Assembly: GCA_965247585.1 (NCBI GenBank)
Contig: CBDFHC010000004.1
Location: 806,001-870,000 of the forward strand
Length of the DNA stretch: 64,000 nucleotides
Direction: 5' to 3'
From: CBDFHC01 sp965247585
GTDB lineage: Bacteria > Chloroflexota > Dehalococcoidia > Lucifugimonadales > GCA-2712585
Position numbers and translations under genes: made by a program. The notes under the pieces are model-generated. The model did no database searches. It saw only the letters and a program-made list of their open reading frames with translations, and was not told the DNA's origin. Each line of letters begins with the position of its first letter. Position 1 is the stretch's first letter. Positions 23,883-32,955 of this stretch are shown one piece after another.

Positions 23883-25378
23883 GCCGCCCTCCCCGACAGC
23901 AATGTCATGTACTCCCCGGCGGAAGTGATACTGACCCGCACCTGGGGCAAGTAGGGATAGAGTTCCAGGTCGAGGCGGGGCGGCCGGCCCTCCAGCCGGC
24001 AGAGCACCAGATGCTTCACCGCGTCGAAGCTCAAAGCCCCCAACCGGATGGCATCCCGAACCGCGGCGTGGACCTCCCCAGGCGAAAAATGCTCGAATAG
24101 CCGCAGTACCTGGACGAACTCCCGCTTGCCCCTTCGTCCCATGCGGGACTCCAGCAACCGGCGCAGCGTGGCAAACTCCTCGGGAAGGTCCCATCCCTGC
24201 AGGGGAGCGGCCTGGTCCAGGGCCGCCGTCTTCTGCTCCAGCAGGGGCAGGTAGTGGACGGGGTCGAACACAAAATCATCCCGCTGGTAGGAGCGGTGAT
24301 GGCGGGCGATGACCTCGGACCCGCAACTGATGACCACCCGGTCCACGTAGCCTTTTACCAGAACGTCCCGGTGCCCGTAGGCCACCGGGGCCGAGTAATC
24401 GTTGGTCCTGTACCTCACCAGCGACAGCGAACTCACCCGGCCTGCCTGCTTCTCGCAGGCGTCGTAGGCCACCGCCGGCAGAGGCAGCAGGGCCTCCAGG
24501 TCCCGTTCCATCCGCTGGCCTATGCTCTCTGAGTGGCCCCTCAACCTGGCATCCATTCGCGCCAGGCAGCGACGCTCCAGGTGGGCGTTCAGCGCCTCAA
24601 AGCTCTCGAAGGACGGGACCGGCACCAGGAAGTTGCGCCGCATATAGCCGACCATCCCCTCGACCTTCCCCTTGTCGTTGCCCTTGCCGGGACGGCCGAA
24701 CCGGTCCGAGAACAGGTAGTGGGACTGGAGTTCCGTGAAGGCCCGGGTGCGTTTACGGCGTCCATCCCCCAGTATCCTGGCCACCGCCAGCTTGGTGTTG
24801 TCGTACAGGATGCTCTGCGGCACTCCGCCCAGGAATGCGAAGGCCGAGACATGGCCGTCCAGGAAGGCCTCGGTGGTCTCGGCCGGGTAAGCCTTGACGA
24901 AGCATCCGTCGCTATGGGGCAGGTCCAGGACGAAGCAGTGGGCTTTCTGTTCCACCCCGCCAATGATCACCAGGGCCTCGCCAAAGTCGCACTGGGCGTG
25001 GCCCGGCGGATGAGACAGAGGGACGAACATCTCCTGCGACCGGCGGCGGTGCTCCCTTACGTAGTCCTTGACTATGGTGTACTGGCCGCCGAACCCATGC
25101 TCGTCCCTGAGCCGCTGGAAGATCCGCTGGGCTGTGTGGCGCTGCTTCCTGGGACGCTTGAGGTCGTCTACCAGGATTTGGTCGATGACGGCGGTGAAGG
25201 GCTCCAGCTTAGGACGCCGGGGCGGAGTCTGTCGCCGGTAGCCCGGCGGCGCTGAGTAGGCCAGAATCTTGCGCACCGTGTCCCGGTGCAACCCGAACAC
25301 CCGGGAGACCTCCCGGATGCTCATCCCATCCACCATCACCGCCCGTCGGATCCGTAGATACACGTCCACCTGGTACAT
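23879..25378 (-). CDS. istA: IS21 transposase IstA
   Basis: A 499-residue DDE transposase; ATG 25378 (MYQVDVYLRIRRAV) is preferred over an upstream in-frame start because family members begin there. An N-terminal HTH (GMSIREVSRVFGLHRDTVRK) is followed by the RNase H-like core with D in AQCDFGEA, D in ILYDNTKLAV and E in KGKVEGMVGYM, then a beta-barrel C-terminal domain. All catalytic residues are present, so the element is probably active or recently active. Confidence 0.95.
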   Translation of the reverse strand: MYQVDVYLRIRRAVMVDGMSIREVSRVFGLHRDTVRKILAYSAPPGYRRQTPPRRPKLEPFTAVIDQILVDDLKRPRKQRHTAQRIFQRLRDEHGFGGQYTIVKDYVREHRRRSQEMFVPLSHPPGHAQCDFGEALVIIGGVEQKAHCFVLDLPHSDGCFVKAYPAETTEAFLDGHVSAFAFLGGVPQSILYDNTKLAVARILGDGRRKRTRAFTELQSHYLFSDRFGRPGKGNDKGKVEGMVGYMRRNFLVPVPSFESFEALNAHLERRCLARMDARLRGHSESIGQRMERDLEALLPLPAVAYDACEKQAGRVSSLSLVRYRTNDYSAPVAYGHRDVLVKGYVDRVVISCGSEVIARHHRSYQRDDFVFDPVHYLPLLEQKTAALDQAAPLQGWDLPEEFATLRRLLESRMGRRGKREFVQVLRLFEHFSPGEVHAAVRDAIRLGALSFDAVKHLVLCRLEGRPPRLDLELYPYLPQVRVSITSAGEYMTLLSGRAA

Positions 25379-25694
25379 CCATCCCACCACCCATAAGCAC
25401 GACTTCGAACCTATGGATGGCAGAGGACGGTACATTTTTCAACCGCCACAATGTCAGGCGGTCAATCCGTCCAGGTGGTCCACTTTAGCTCCACCTTTTA
25501 CACCAGGGGCAAGCCACCCCTCGTGATCGTGTCCTGACCGCGCTGAGGTCTGCGGAGCGGTTCAATGCAGGGGTGCGCGGGCCGTTCCATATTCTGCCAG
25601 AGTCGGAGCCGCAACTGGGTAAGCCACCACATGAGCAGGATATCGATAGGAGGGTGCCCTAAGTTGGCCGAAACCTGCGAGTGAGAGATGAAGG

Positions 25695-25889
25695 ATGTTT
25701 GAGTGTAGTCAGTTCAACAATGAGGCATATGCGTGCCCGAACCGGAGTCATTGCTACGCCTGCGACCAACACCTTCGCTATGGGATAGGTCGATTCAGGT
25801 TTCACTTGGGCCGCTGCGACAAGTACTGGCTACGAGAGGATGCCCCCAAGACCTCGGCTGGAAGAGAAGACGAGGAGGTTCTAAGTTGA
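25695..25889 (+). CDS. Cys-rich small protein
   Basis: A 64-residue frame containing five cysteines in pairs (FECSQF, YACPNRSHCYACDQH, LGRCDKYW), probably a zinc-binding or Fe-S-like knuckle. A weak GAGATGAAGG precedes the start. It lies right after the IS21 element and before a recombinase fragment; no family is recognised. It may be the damaged start of a larger gene. Confidence 0.4.
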   Translation: MFECSQFNNEAYACPNRSHCYACDQHLRYGIGRFRFHLGRCDKYWLREDAPKTSAGREDEEVLS

Positions 25890-26075
25890 CTGAAGCCAAC
25901 AGTAGACCTGTCCGTGGCCGCGCAGCTGAGGGCGCTCCGAGACTACGCGGAAAAGAACGGCTGCGCCGTAGCGAGGGAGTACGTGGACAAGCCATGCAGC
26001 AACTGCGGCAAGCCGATGAAGCGGCTGGTGATCAGGGGGCGCAGCGCCTACTTCTACAGCGCCTGCCAGGGGTAG
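25890..26075 (+). pseudogene. Chimeric fragment: serine-recombinase N-part joined to an FPG-type zinc finger
   Basis: The first 30 codons (VDLSVAAQLRALRDYAEKNG and VAREYVD) match residues 22-48 of the intact serine recombinase at 32948. They run directly into CSNCGKPMKRLVIRGRSAYF and SACQG, the zinc-finger pattern of Fpg/Nei glycosylases and IleRS. There is no start codon, since a stop lies immediately upstream. It is the product of illegitimate recombination between two genes. Confidence 0.7.
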
Positions 26076-26077
26076 GG

Positions 26078-26791
26078 CTATCGCATTAAACCTTGCGGAT
26101 CAACTTCGATCACGTCTGCTTGCCCCACATTGCCCCCAAGGCTCGCGTAAACATCCCCCTTTTCCAATTCCAAGCGACTTATCACGTTCAAGAGATCAAT
26201 AGTGTCTCCACCAATGTTAGTGATGATTACAGTGGGGCCTCCATACCGGAGAATAGCCTCAACCCCAACAAACACCAACTCTCTGTTGTACACGCCCTGA
26301 ATGGATTCTGAGAAGTCGATGGGAATGCGACCAAATCTCACCCTCCCATCGAGAATCTCCTGGCTATGGATAGAAATATCGTCTCCTATTTCATCCCGCC
26401 AGTCGGTGTCAATGAACACTTCTATGTGCAACTCTGCAGGGTCGCCTTCCATCCACATCACGGCAAAGAAGTCGCTAACCCCGTCCCCCGGCGATAATAC
26501 TGGCGATATTTTCATAGGGGGATCCTCAAGTGATGTCCAGCCGAGCTCCAAAGCACTGGACATCGTGGCGAAACCGAATCTCAGGTTGCTGCCGTTGAAG
26601 TTGAGTTCAATTTGATTCTTTGGGTTCAACCTAGCTGAGCCATCGCTTGCCATCTCCAAATCGACTCGAACTGCGCCATCAGCTTCTCTCTGGACATACG
26701 GTGGCAATTGGTCCTGATTTTCGGGTGAGGTACATGCCGACAATGCCAAGATTGCGAATAGCGCAGACACTAGTTTACTTATGAAACACAT
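26078..26791 (-). CDS. Lipoprotein of unknown function, low GC
   Basis: A 237-residue predicted lipoprotein from ATG 26791, chosen because the signal peptide (KLVSALFAILALSAC) begins there. The mature part is beta-rich (VRVDLEMASDGSARLNPKNQ, FDFSESI-like IPIDFSESIQGVYNRELVFV) with no known domain. Base composition is visibly lower in GC than the phage genes on either side, suggesting separate acquisition. It is convergent with the recombinase fragment. Confidence 0.6.
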   Translation of the reverse strand: MCFISKLVSALFAILALSACTSPENQDQLPPYVQREADGAVRVDLEMASDGSARLNPKNQIELNFNGSNLRFGFATMSSALELGWTSLEDPPMKISPVLSPGDGVSDFFAVMWMEGDPAELHIEVFIDTDWRDEIGDDISIHSQEILDGRVRFGRIPIDFSESIQGVYNRELVFVGVEAILRYGGPTVIITNIGGDTIDLLNVISRLELEKGDVYASLGGNVGQADVIEVDPQGLMR

Positions 26792-27380
26792 GGTCAAGAC
26801 CTTCTTGAAGATTCCAGGTGGTTCCATCTCAGGTTTTGTCAGTTGCTTCGCGACCTTGTGAAATCGCTTCCCCACCCACTAGGCATCGCATTGGTTCTCT
26901 AAACCACCGAGAGACCGATGGGTACTTAATTGTGTAAGGATTCACTCTGCTCAGTCTGCGTAATCGCATTGGTTAAGTGTCCTGTAGACAGTGATGGCAC
27001 AGGTGCAGATGAAGAACAACAGGGGATTTCTTTACAATTTAGGAAAGGATATCTCTAAAGTCAACTCCCCGTAAACGGCGATGGTAAGTGGCGGGGAGAG
27101 CTGTCGCATTAGAAATCCTGAAGCCTTATTGAGGTTCGAAATGCAACCGCCAACCCCAGATACGCTGGTGCGTCGCCACTTAATCAGCTGATCCCTCATC
27201 CGACTTCATCGTGTATATATGACGCTATAGCCAACCGTTTTGTTCCACGCTTTATCAGACCGCCAACCTGAACTTCAGCACGAAAGTTCTCGATTTTGTC
27301 CAGCTTGGTGGACCTAAGTTGACGGTAGACAGAACCATCTTTGAAATGAGGATGTCATTGTAGGAGGTGCCCGATCTCGG
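26792..27380. other. AT-richer intergenic stretch with a recombinase relic
   Basis: About 590 bases without an intact gene. It includes the short minus-strand recombinase-tail relic at 27255-27338. A 17-base match to the 3' end of the serine recombinase gene lies here in inverted orientation. The remainder has no recognisable feature. Confidence 0.45.
27255..27338 (-). pseudogene. Probable C-terminal relic of a serine recombinase
   Basis: A 27-codon frame reading VLSTVNLGPPSWTKSRTFVL. Its first part shares 17 identical bases (27319-27335) with the intact recombinase gene (34505-34521, encoding VLSTVKFGG), in opposite orientation. Many large serine recombinases end with such a segment. It probably marks an earlier, now deleted recombinase. 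Confidence 0.45.
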
Positions 27381-27641
27381 TTATAGCCCCCACGCGTCCT
27401 TAAGGATACGGTACTCGGCATCGTAGCCATGCGTCCGCAGATACTCTAAGAATACCCTTCTGGGCGGTATGTTGCTGTAATACGGGATGGGACCTGTGGA
27501 TAGCCCACCTCCCGGCCCAGTCGAAAGTCCGCCACCGGGTCCTGTGTATAGCCCGCCGCCTGGACCGGTGTATAGTCCCCCGTACGGGCCGGTGTAACTA
27601 TTTCGTGGCCACCCTTTAGCTTTGTTCTGAAACTTCGACAT
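27381..27641 (-). CDS. TGP-repeat small protein
   Basis: An 86-residue protein from ATG 27641, chosen for its GGGGAGGT ribosome binding site. Residues 15-50 are five runs of a GGG-L-(Y/S)-TGP unit. They are followed by a short conserved-looking domain (PYYSNIPPRRVFLEYLRTHG) ending KDAWGL. I recall similar (Y/S)TGP-repeat proteins in many unrelated genomes but know of no function. It lies divergently from the HTH gene that precedes the restriction-modification pair. Confidence 0.6.
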   Translation of the reverse strand: MSKFQNKAKGWPRNSYTGPYGGLYTGPGGGLYTGPGGGLSTGPGGGLSTGPIPYYSNIPPRRVFLEYLRTHGYDAEYRILKDAWGL

Positions 27642-27757
27642 TAGGTTTACCTCCCCGAACCGCCCCATTGCCGGAACCGCCATCGCGCCATAGCGTGTGA
27701 ACCGGTGGCACTTCATGGTATGATGTGGTAGTACAACAATCATATCAGGGCTGACCC

Positions 27758-27964
27758 ATGCTTGAGAACTACATCGACGTCATCGAGGCTTCTAAGATTC
27801 TGGATATTCATCCGGAGACGGTAAAGCGCCTGATACGGGAGGGCAAGCTCACGGCCACCAAGTTCGGGAACAAGTGGATTATGGAGCGGGACCGGCTCCT
27901 GATGTTTGCCAACACTTATGACGGAAGCCAGAGAAGATTGAGGAGACTACTGTCTCATCCCTAG
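27758..27964 (+). CDS. Excisionase/MerR-type HTH protein
   Basis: A 68-residue protein with an HTH_17 winged helix: YIDVIEASKILDIHPETVKR, then LIREGKLTATKFGNKWIMER. It lies 120 bases upstream of the methylase gene, so it may be the controller of the restriction-modification pair or an excisionase. An imperfect inverted repeat (TATGAT, 14 bases, ATCATA) sits just upstream at about 27718-27743. Confidence 0.7.
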   Translation: MLENYIDVIEASKILDIHPETVKRLIREGKLTATKFGNKWIMERDRLLMFANTYDGSQRRLRRLLSHP

Positions 27965-28084
27965 CTCTACTTTCGATGGACAGTCTCCAGAAGTCAGAGG
28001 AACTTTTATGTTGGAGGCGGGATAGATCGTGAACGGCATCGATCATCGGACCGTGAGCAATCCTGGAGAGGGTATGATCCGCCA

Positions 28085-29062
28085 ATGACAGTAACCCGAA
28101 CGGACATGTCCACGCTGAGCCAAAGAGACGAGATATCGTCTTCGAACGAAGCGGCCTCCCTGAAGGACGAAGGAGCCAGAGGCGTCACCGAACAGAACGT
28201 CGCGCAGGCGATCCCTGTGCTATCCGACAAGGCAGTCAACGTTGCGTCGGTCCCACAGCGTAGCCCCTTGCGCTACCCAGGCGGTAAGACGTGGCTCGTG
28301 CCCGAAATACGGAAGTACCTTGAGGGCCTCGACTTTCGCCCAGAGGTATTCGTCGAGCCGTTTGCCGGTGGCGGGATCGCATCCCTAACGGCGGTCATGG
28401 ACCGCTATGTGGATCGTGCAGTGCTCTGCGAGAGGGACCCGGACATATCCAATCTCTGGCAGTGTATGCTCGACGACGCCGAGGAACTGGCCCATCGCGT
28501 CGAGGGTTTCGTAGCAACTCCAGAGAACGTAAGCGCGGTGTTTGCGGATGCGGGGATGTCAGGTATGAACGCCGCCTTCCGGACCCTGCTGCGGAATAGG
28601 GTCAGTCGGGGTGGCATCTTGGCCAAGGGTGCTTCGGTGATGAAGGAGGGAGAGAATGGGCATGGGCTTTCCTCTCGCTGGTACGCCGACACTCTCGCAG
28701 CACGCATCCGCGCCATCGGGAACCATGCCGAGCAGTTCGACTTCTTCCAGGGAGATGGTGTGAGTCTCGTGGAGTTGTGCAAGGACAAGGAAGCGGCCGC
28801 GTTCTTCATCGACCCTCCCTACACCGCCGCTGGCAAGCGGGCGGGGAGGCGTCTGTATACGTACAACGAGATCGACCACGAGGACCTGTTCGAGCGAATG
28901 TCACGGGTACGGGGCGTCTTCATGATGACCTACGACGAGAGCGCCGACGTCATCGAGATGGCGCGCCGGCGGGGACTCCATCTGGCCAAGGTTCCAATGA
29001 AGAACACGCACCACGCGGTGATGTACGAGTTGCTTATCACGTCGCACGAGCTAACATCATGA
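28085..29062 (+). CDS. D12-class adenine-specific DNA methyltransferase
   Basis: A 325-residue Dam/D12-type N6-adenine methyltransferase. After a disordered 55-residue N-terminus come PLRYPGGKTW (target-domain lead), VEPFAGGGIASL (AdoMet motif I, about residues 95-106), and the catalytic FFIDPPYTAAG (about 238-248). GENGHGLSSRWYADTLAARI lies in the recognition region. The stop overlaps the start of the NotI-like gene, giving a classical type II methylase-nuclease operon that protects the host from other phages and stabilises the element. Confidence 0.92.
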   Translation: MTVTRTDMSTLSQRDEISSSNEAASLKDEGARGVTEQNVAQAIPVLSDKAVNVASVPQRSPLRYPGGKTWLVPEIRKYLEGLDFRPEVFVEPFAGGGIASLTAVMDRYVDRAVLCERDPDISNLWQCMLDDAEELAHRVEGFVATPENVSAVFADAGMSGMNAAFRTLLRNRVSRGGILAKGASVMKEGENGHGLSSRWYADTLAARIRAIGNHAEQFDFFQGDGVSLVELCKDKEAAAFFIDPPYTAAGKRAGRRLYTYNEIDHEDLFERMSRVRGVFMMTYDESADVIEMARRRGLHLAKVPMKNTHHAVMYELLITSHELTS

Positions 29063-29928
29063 CTCAACCTCGACGCTTCGGCATAGGGGAATGGTACGGA
29101 CATTCATTCGTCGGTCTGACACGGGACGAACGCCGGGCATACGCCGCCGGGACCGGTTCCCAGCCATGCCCCTTTCGGATGGGCGGGGGACCATGCACGA
29201 AGACAGGCGGAGTCTGTTCGTTCAGGCTATACGAAGATGATGATGGTGTGGCTACTCCGGTATCAGACGCGGAGGCCGGATTGCGGGTTCTCTGTCCTCG
29301 GCGATTTGAAGAGGACATGACCATCTTTCAATGGGTGGGCGAGGTCGTCTTAGGTACGTCTAAACCTGCCATAGCCACCGAGATTGGCTTTCTGAAGGCT
29401 GAGGATGGAAACACGCACGTAGGCCGGATAGACATGGTTCTGGCGAATCAGGAAGACGGCACAACAGCACTCAATTGGTGCGCCTTGGAGATTCAAGCCG
29501 TCTACTTCTCCGGTAGGAGCATGGGTGAAGAGTTCAGAAACATCAGGAACTACGAGGGAGAGCAGCCGCCCTTCCCGGGACAGATACGGCGACCCGACTA
29601 CCGGAGTAGTGGGCCAAAGCGTCTAATGCCTCAGTTGCAGATCAAGGTGCCTACGCTCCGTCGATGGGGCAAGAAGATGGTAGTAGTAGTGGACAAGCAC
29701 TTCTTCGAGTCCCTAGGGCGCATGGAGGAGGTCGGAGACCTGTCGAGCGGGGATATAGCGTGGTTCACCGTAGACTTCGAAGAGGACCACGCCAGCGGGC
29801 GTTTCAGGCTCATTCAGGACCGCGTTCACGTCACCACGCTTGAGAGGGCCACCGAGGGACTGACGGGCGGATCTCCTGTGACGTTGACTGAATTCGAAGA
29901 AGGTATACGGTCGAAGCTCGCGCAGTGA
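29059..29928 (+). CDS. NotI-family restriction endonuclease
   Basis: A 289-residue nuclease from ATG 29059. Four cysteines at 37, 46, 53 and 79 (QPCPF, GPCTKTGGVCSF, RVLCPRRF) reproduce the Fe(Cys)4 site typical of NotI. The PD-(D/E)XK core shows GRIDMVL (aspartate) and CALEIQAVYF (Glu and Gln in the E-x-Q arrangement known for NotI). The family fits the overlapping adenine methylase gene only partly, since NotI itself pairs with a cytosine enzyme. The target sequence cannot be predicted. GC is lower than in the late genes. Confidence 0.82.
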   Translation: MTQPRRFGIGEWYGHSFVGLTRDERRAYAAGTGSQPCPFRMGGGPCTKTGGVCSFRLYEDDDGVATPVSDAEAGLRVLCPRRFEEDMTIFQWVGEVVLGTSKPAIATEIGFLKAEDGNTHVGRIDMVLANQEDGTTALNWCALEIQAVYFSGRSMGEEFRNIRNYEGEQPPFPGQIRRPDYRSSGPKRLMPQLQIKVPTLRRWGKKMVVVVDKHFFESLGRMEEVGDLSSGDIAWFTVDFEEDHASGRFRLIQDRVHVTTLERATEGLTGGSPVTLTEFEEGIRSKLAQ

Positions 29929-30201
29929 GGAGCGTCGATCAGGGCCAGGTCCAGGGTTTCTAGTTGGAGATCTGCAAGCCCTCGCTGGTTGAGCTTCGGA
30001 AGCCGGAGTCGGTGGAAGCGTCGTAAACAAGCCTGGCCTGTCCTCCCACCCCACTTCACTCCCGCCCTCGGGGACATTCCCACCCTCCATCACTGGCGGA
30101 CCGTAGCATAGCCGCCACAGAAACTCGCTGGCCCCCACCACAAAATCCTCTCGTATACAAGGGCTTGCAAGGCCTTACCTTGGACGAATTTCCCGTTCAG
30201 A

Positions 30202-32253
30202 ATGAGATGTTGGGCTATTGCCGACTGGAGAAGGCGATTGATCGTCACGGAGCCGATAACACGACCGTTGAACGGTACGACACAGGCCGGACCACGCCTT
30301 GAGAGAGCGGTCCGAGAGTACGTACGTGCTTACGCGTGGCGGCATGGGCGGCGGAAGACAGCCGAGGTCCTCGGCGTGTCTCGCCACACCCTCTGGCGCT
30401 TCCTCGAACGTGGCCACATGGGACGCGCCGTACCCTCCGCCGTCGTGAACAAGGTCGGCAACAGCGTCCGAGCGATTGAAGCGGCCACATACGAGATCAT
30501 CATCGACCTGGAGGGCCTGCGGCCGGACCCTGCCCTGCGTTCCTTGCGCCAGGGTCTTGAGGAGGCGCTCCTGCTACTCTGCGCAGCGCCGTTCACCAAG
30601 GTGGACGAGCTGTCGCGCTTGGGACGCGTTCCGGCCTCCACGCTCCGCGAGCGCTTGAAGATGCTGATTGAGCGGGGCCTCGTGGACTCCGTGCCACACC
30701 ACCTGAGCGCGTTGGGGACTCGCCCTCAGCGCCGATACTTCCCGACGGAGAAGGGCGTCACCGCCGGAGGCATGGCAACCAAGGGCCGTGAGCACATGCT
30801 GCGGGCCTACCCAGTGTCGAAGCAGTGGTTCCGGCTGCTGGCCGAGCGACTGGACGCCGTGGCCGTGCTCTACCGCGTCGCCGCCATGGTCGCCGACGCC
30901 GACCCGCAAGACGACCCGGTGCGAGTGGACCACTACCGCCACGGCCCCTACGACATGCTGATCACCCTGTCCGGGGGCCGCTCTCTAGGTTTGATTCGCC
31001 AGGGACCGGCGCTGCCCACGTCCAGACTCCGCTACCGCCTCAGGAGCATCGAGAGGCTGGACAGCAGCGACAGCCCCTTCGTCACCCTGGTGCTGACCCA
31101 TGCAGACCAAGCCACCCGCAGGGCCATCCGCTCCCTGGGCGACCCGTCGGAGCACTCCCGGACCTTCGTTGCGACGGAGGGGGAGCTTCTGGCCGGAGAC
31201 CACACGGGAGTCGTCTGGCAACAGTGCGGGAGCGGCCTGGGCGAGGCCGTGCGCATCGACGCCGACGCATCCCTGGCGGGTATCCTGGCCTTGGCAGAGC
31301 GCCTGCTGGACTCCTCCTACTCCTTCCTGGGCAAAAGCCCGAAGCCAAATCCCAGCGACCTCTATCCCTCCGGCGTGCAGGCCGCCATGCCGGAGCCGTC
31401 GCAGCAACTCACACCGGCCCTCCCGGCGCAGCTGACCCGGGCCGAGAAGGACGCCCTCGACCTGCTGGCAGCCTGGCCCCTGTGCACCCGTGAGCAGCTG
31501 GCGGGACTGATGGGCGGCGTCACCCTGCGCCGCGTCAATCAGGTGCTCCGCTCCCTTTCCCAGCACGACCTAGTGCGAGCGGACGAGCCTCTGCACATGC
31601 TCACCGACGAGGGGCTGACGTACCTGGCCCGCAGGGACCGCGCCGCCGTGGGGCTGACCCTCGACCGGTGGAGCGCCGAGCCTCTCTACCTGAACGCCGA
31701 CATCTACGCAGGGACCTCGATGCGCACCCTCGCCTCTCAGATGCGTCACCACGCCGGCGTCATCGACTTCGCCGCCGCTCTGTCCACCGAGGTCGCCTGC
31801 TCCCCGGACCATGACCTGTTCGACCTGCTGCCCACGTCCCGCTCCAGCATCGGCTACCGCTACGACTGGACCACCTACGTCATCCATCCCGACGCCTCCT
31901 TCACCCTGGAATACAAAGGCCGGTGGCGTCCGTACCTGCTGGAGTTCGAGCGACGGGCCACGACGCCGAAGCGTGCCCGCTCCCGCCTGAAGTCCTACCA
32001 CCGCTACTTCGACAGCGGATGGGCTGAGCGAGACCACGAGGGACGCCTGCCCCGGGTGCTCTTCATCTTCGAGTCTCCCGGCAGCGAGAACGCCTTCCTC
32101 GACGTTGCCGACACCGTGAATGGGGTGCCCATCATCACCTCGAACACAGAGATCCTTTCCAAGCGTGGCATCCTGGGCGACTCGTGGATTCTTCCGCCGC
32201 CGCACTCCCTCGACAGGAGGCCGCTGTCCGCCCTCGACCAGGTGGCACAATGA
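30202..32253 (+). CDS. Replication-relaxation family protein
   Basis: A 683-residue protein. Residues 30-75 hold an HTH (RRKTAEVLGVSRHTLWRFLE) and residues 120-165 a winged helix (VDELSRLGRVPASTLRERLK). The C-terminal 250 residues match the Replic_Relax family of plasmids and integrative elements: LTRAEKDALDLLAAWPLCTR, HHAGVIDFAAALS, GYRYDWTTYVIHPDASF and RPYLLEFERRATTPKRARS. These proteins act in replication or mobilisation of conjugative elements. Its presence beside a serine recombinase suggests that this part of the window is, or was, a separate mobilisable element. Confidence 0.75.
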   Translation: MRCWAIADWRRRLIVTEPITRPLNGTTQAGPRLERAVREYVRAYAWRHGRRKTAEVLGVSRHTLWRFLERGHMGRAVPSAVVNKVGNSVRAIEAATYEIIIDLEGLRPDPALRSLRQGLEEALLLLCAAPFTKVDELSRLGRVPASTLRERLKMLIERGLVDSVPHHLSALGTRPQRRYFPTEKGVTAGGMATKGREHMLRAYPVSKQWFRLLAERLDAVAVLYRVAAMVADADPQDDPVRVDHYRHGPYDMLITLSGGRSLGLIRQGPALPTSRLRYRLRSIERLDSSDSPFVTLVLTHADQATRRAIRSLGDPSEHSRTFVATEGELLAGDHTGVVWQQCGSGLGEAVRIDADASLAGILALAERLLDSSYSFLGKSPKPNPSDLYPSGVQAAMPEPSQQLTPALPAQLTRAEKDALDLLAAWPLCTREQLAGLMGGVTLRRVNQVLRSLSQHDLVRADEPLHMLTDEGLTYLARRDRAAVGLTLDRWSAEPLYLNADIYAGTSMRTLASQMRHHAGVIDFAAALSTEVACSPDHDLFDLLPTSRSSIGYRYDWTTYVIHPDASFTLEYKGRWRPYLLEFERRATTPKRARSRLKSYHRYFDSGWAERDHEGRLPRVLFIFESPGSENAFLDVADTVNGVPIITSNTEILSKRGILGDSWILPPPHSLDRRPLSALDQVAQ

Positions 32254-32287
32254 CCAGCACGCCGTTCCGACCACTTCCTGTAGGGGG

Positions 32288-32318
32288 TGTCCCAGGATGG
32301 CTGCTGGGACCCTTTTGG
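32288..32318 (+). terminator. Hairpin terminator after the replication-relaxation gene
   Basis: GTCCCAG and CTGGGAC pair around an eight-base loop and are followed by CCTTTT, 35 bases beyond the stop codon. The T-run is short but the position is right. Confidence 0.55.
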
Positions 32319-32674
32319 AGGGCTTCTCCACCCTTCATGCCCCTTCGGCCCTCCCGATTGGGATTTGGTGCAGAACTGACACGTCAGAGGAGTCCCCGTC
32401 CACCTGACTTCTCCGTTGCACTTCAGCTTTGGCTCGTAGCGACACACGCCTCGCCCAGGACACTGATGACCAGCCCATGATGGCCACGGAACCATGTTCC
32501 ACCGATGCACGAAAGCCGTTCTCAGAGTTTCCTATAGGGGACAAAAGGGCATCCTGTGCACCTACCGTGTCAGCCCCCAACAGGTTGAAACGTGGCAATT
32601 GTTGCAGCGCTCGGACCCTGCCGGCCCTGGCGCCGGCTCCTCCCTGCCAGCGGTTGAAGATCGGTTGCGCGGTG

Positions 32675-32702
32675 GTATATAGTAAGACGCAGTGCTATAT
32701 AC
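32675..32702. promoter_or_regulatory. Inverted-repeat operator of the ribbon-helix-helix gene
   Basis: GTATATAG (32675-32682) and CTATATAC (32695-32702) form a perfect 8-base inverted repeat with a 12-base spacer, ending 19 bases before the ATG of the RHH regulator. The repeat is probably its autoregulatory binding site. Confidence 0.6.
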
Positions 32703-32721
32703 AAAGACGAGAAGAGAAACC

Positions 32722-32955
32722 ATGCCCCCAAAGTCGAGAAACACCGACACCATTACCTTCTCCCTCCCACCGGAGATGGCCCAACATCTGCGGCAGGTGG
32801 TCAAGGAGGAGGACCGCACCGTCAGCGAGCTGCTCCGAGAGGCCATCCGTCTCTATATGGAGGAGAGGGAGTGGCGCAGGAGGGAACGACTGGAAAGACT
32901 GCGAACCCGACAGACGGGACATGACCAGACAGAAGGAGGAAAGGCTGATGAATGA
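32722..32955 (+). CDS. Ribbon-helix-helix (CopG/Arc-type) regulator
   Basis: A 77-residue protein from ATG 32722. Residues 8-50 form an RHH domain: TDTITFSLPPEMAQHLRQVV, then RTVSELLREAIRLYMEE. A highly charged helical tail follows. It is likely to dimerise on the inverted repeat just upstream. It overlaps the start of the serine recombinase gene and probably controls its expression, hence integration or excision. Confidence 0.82.
   Translation: MPPKSRNTDTITFSLPPEMAQHLRQVVKEEDRTVSELLREAIRLYMEEREWRRRERLERLRTRQTGHDQTEGGKADE

Larger units (their letters stand above)
22918..25535 (-). mobile_element. IS21-family insertion sequence (approximate limits)
   Basis: The element carries the overlapping istA-istB pair on the minus strand. 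Related sequences lie near both ends in inverse orientation: GAGTAAAACTGTACCACCTGG at the left (22955-22975) and CCAGGTGGTCCACTTTAGCTC at the right (25471-25491). These fit the terminal transposase-binding repeats of IS21 elements. The exact outer boundaries were not resolved, and no clear target duplication was found. Confidence 0.75.
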
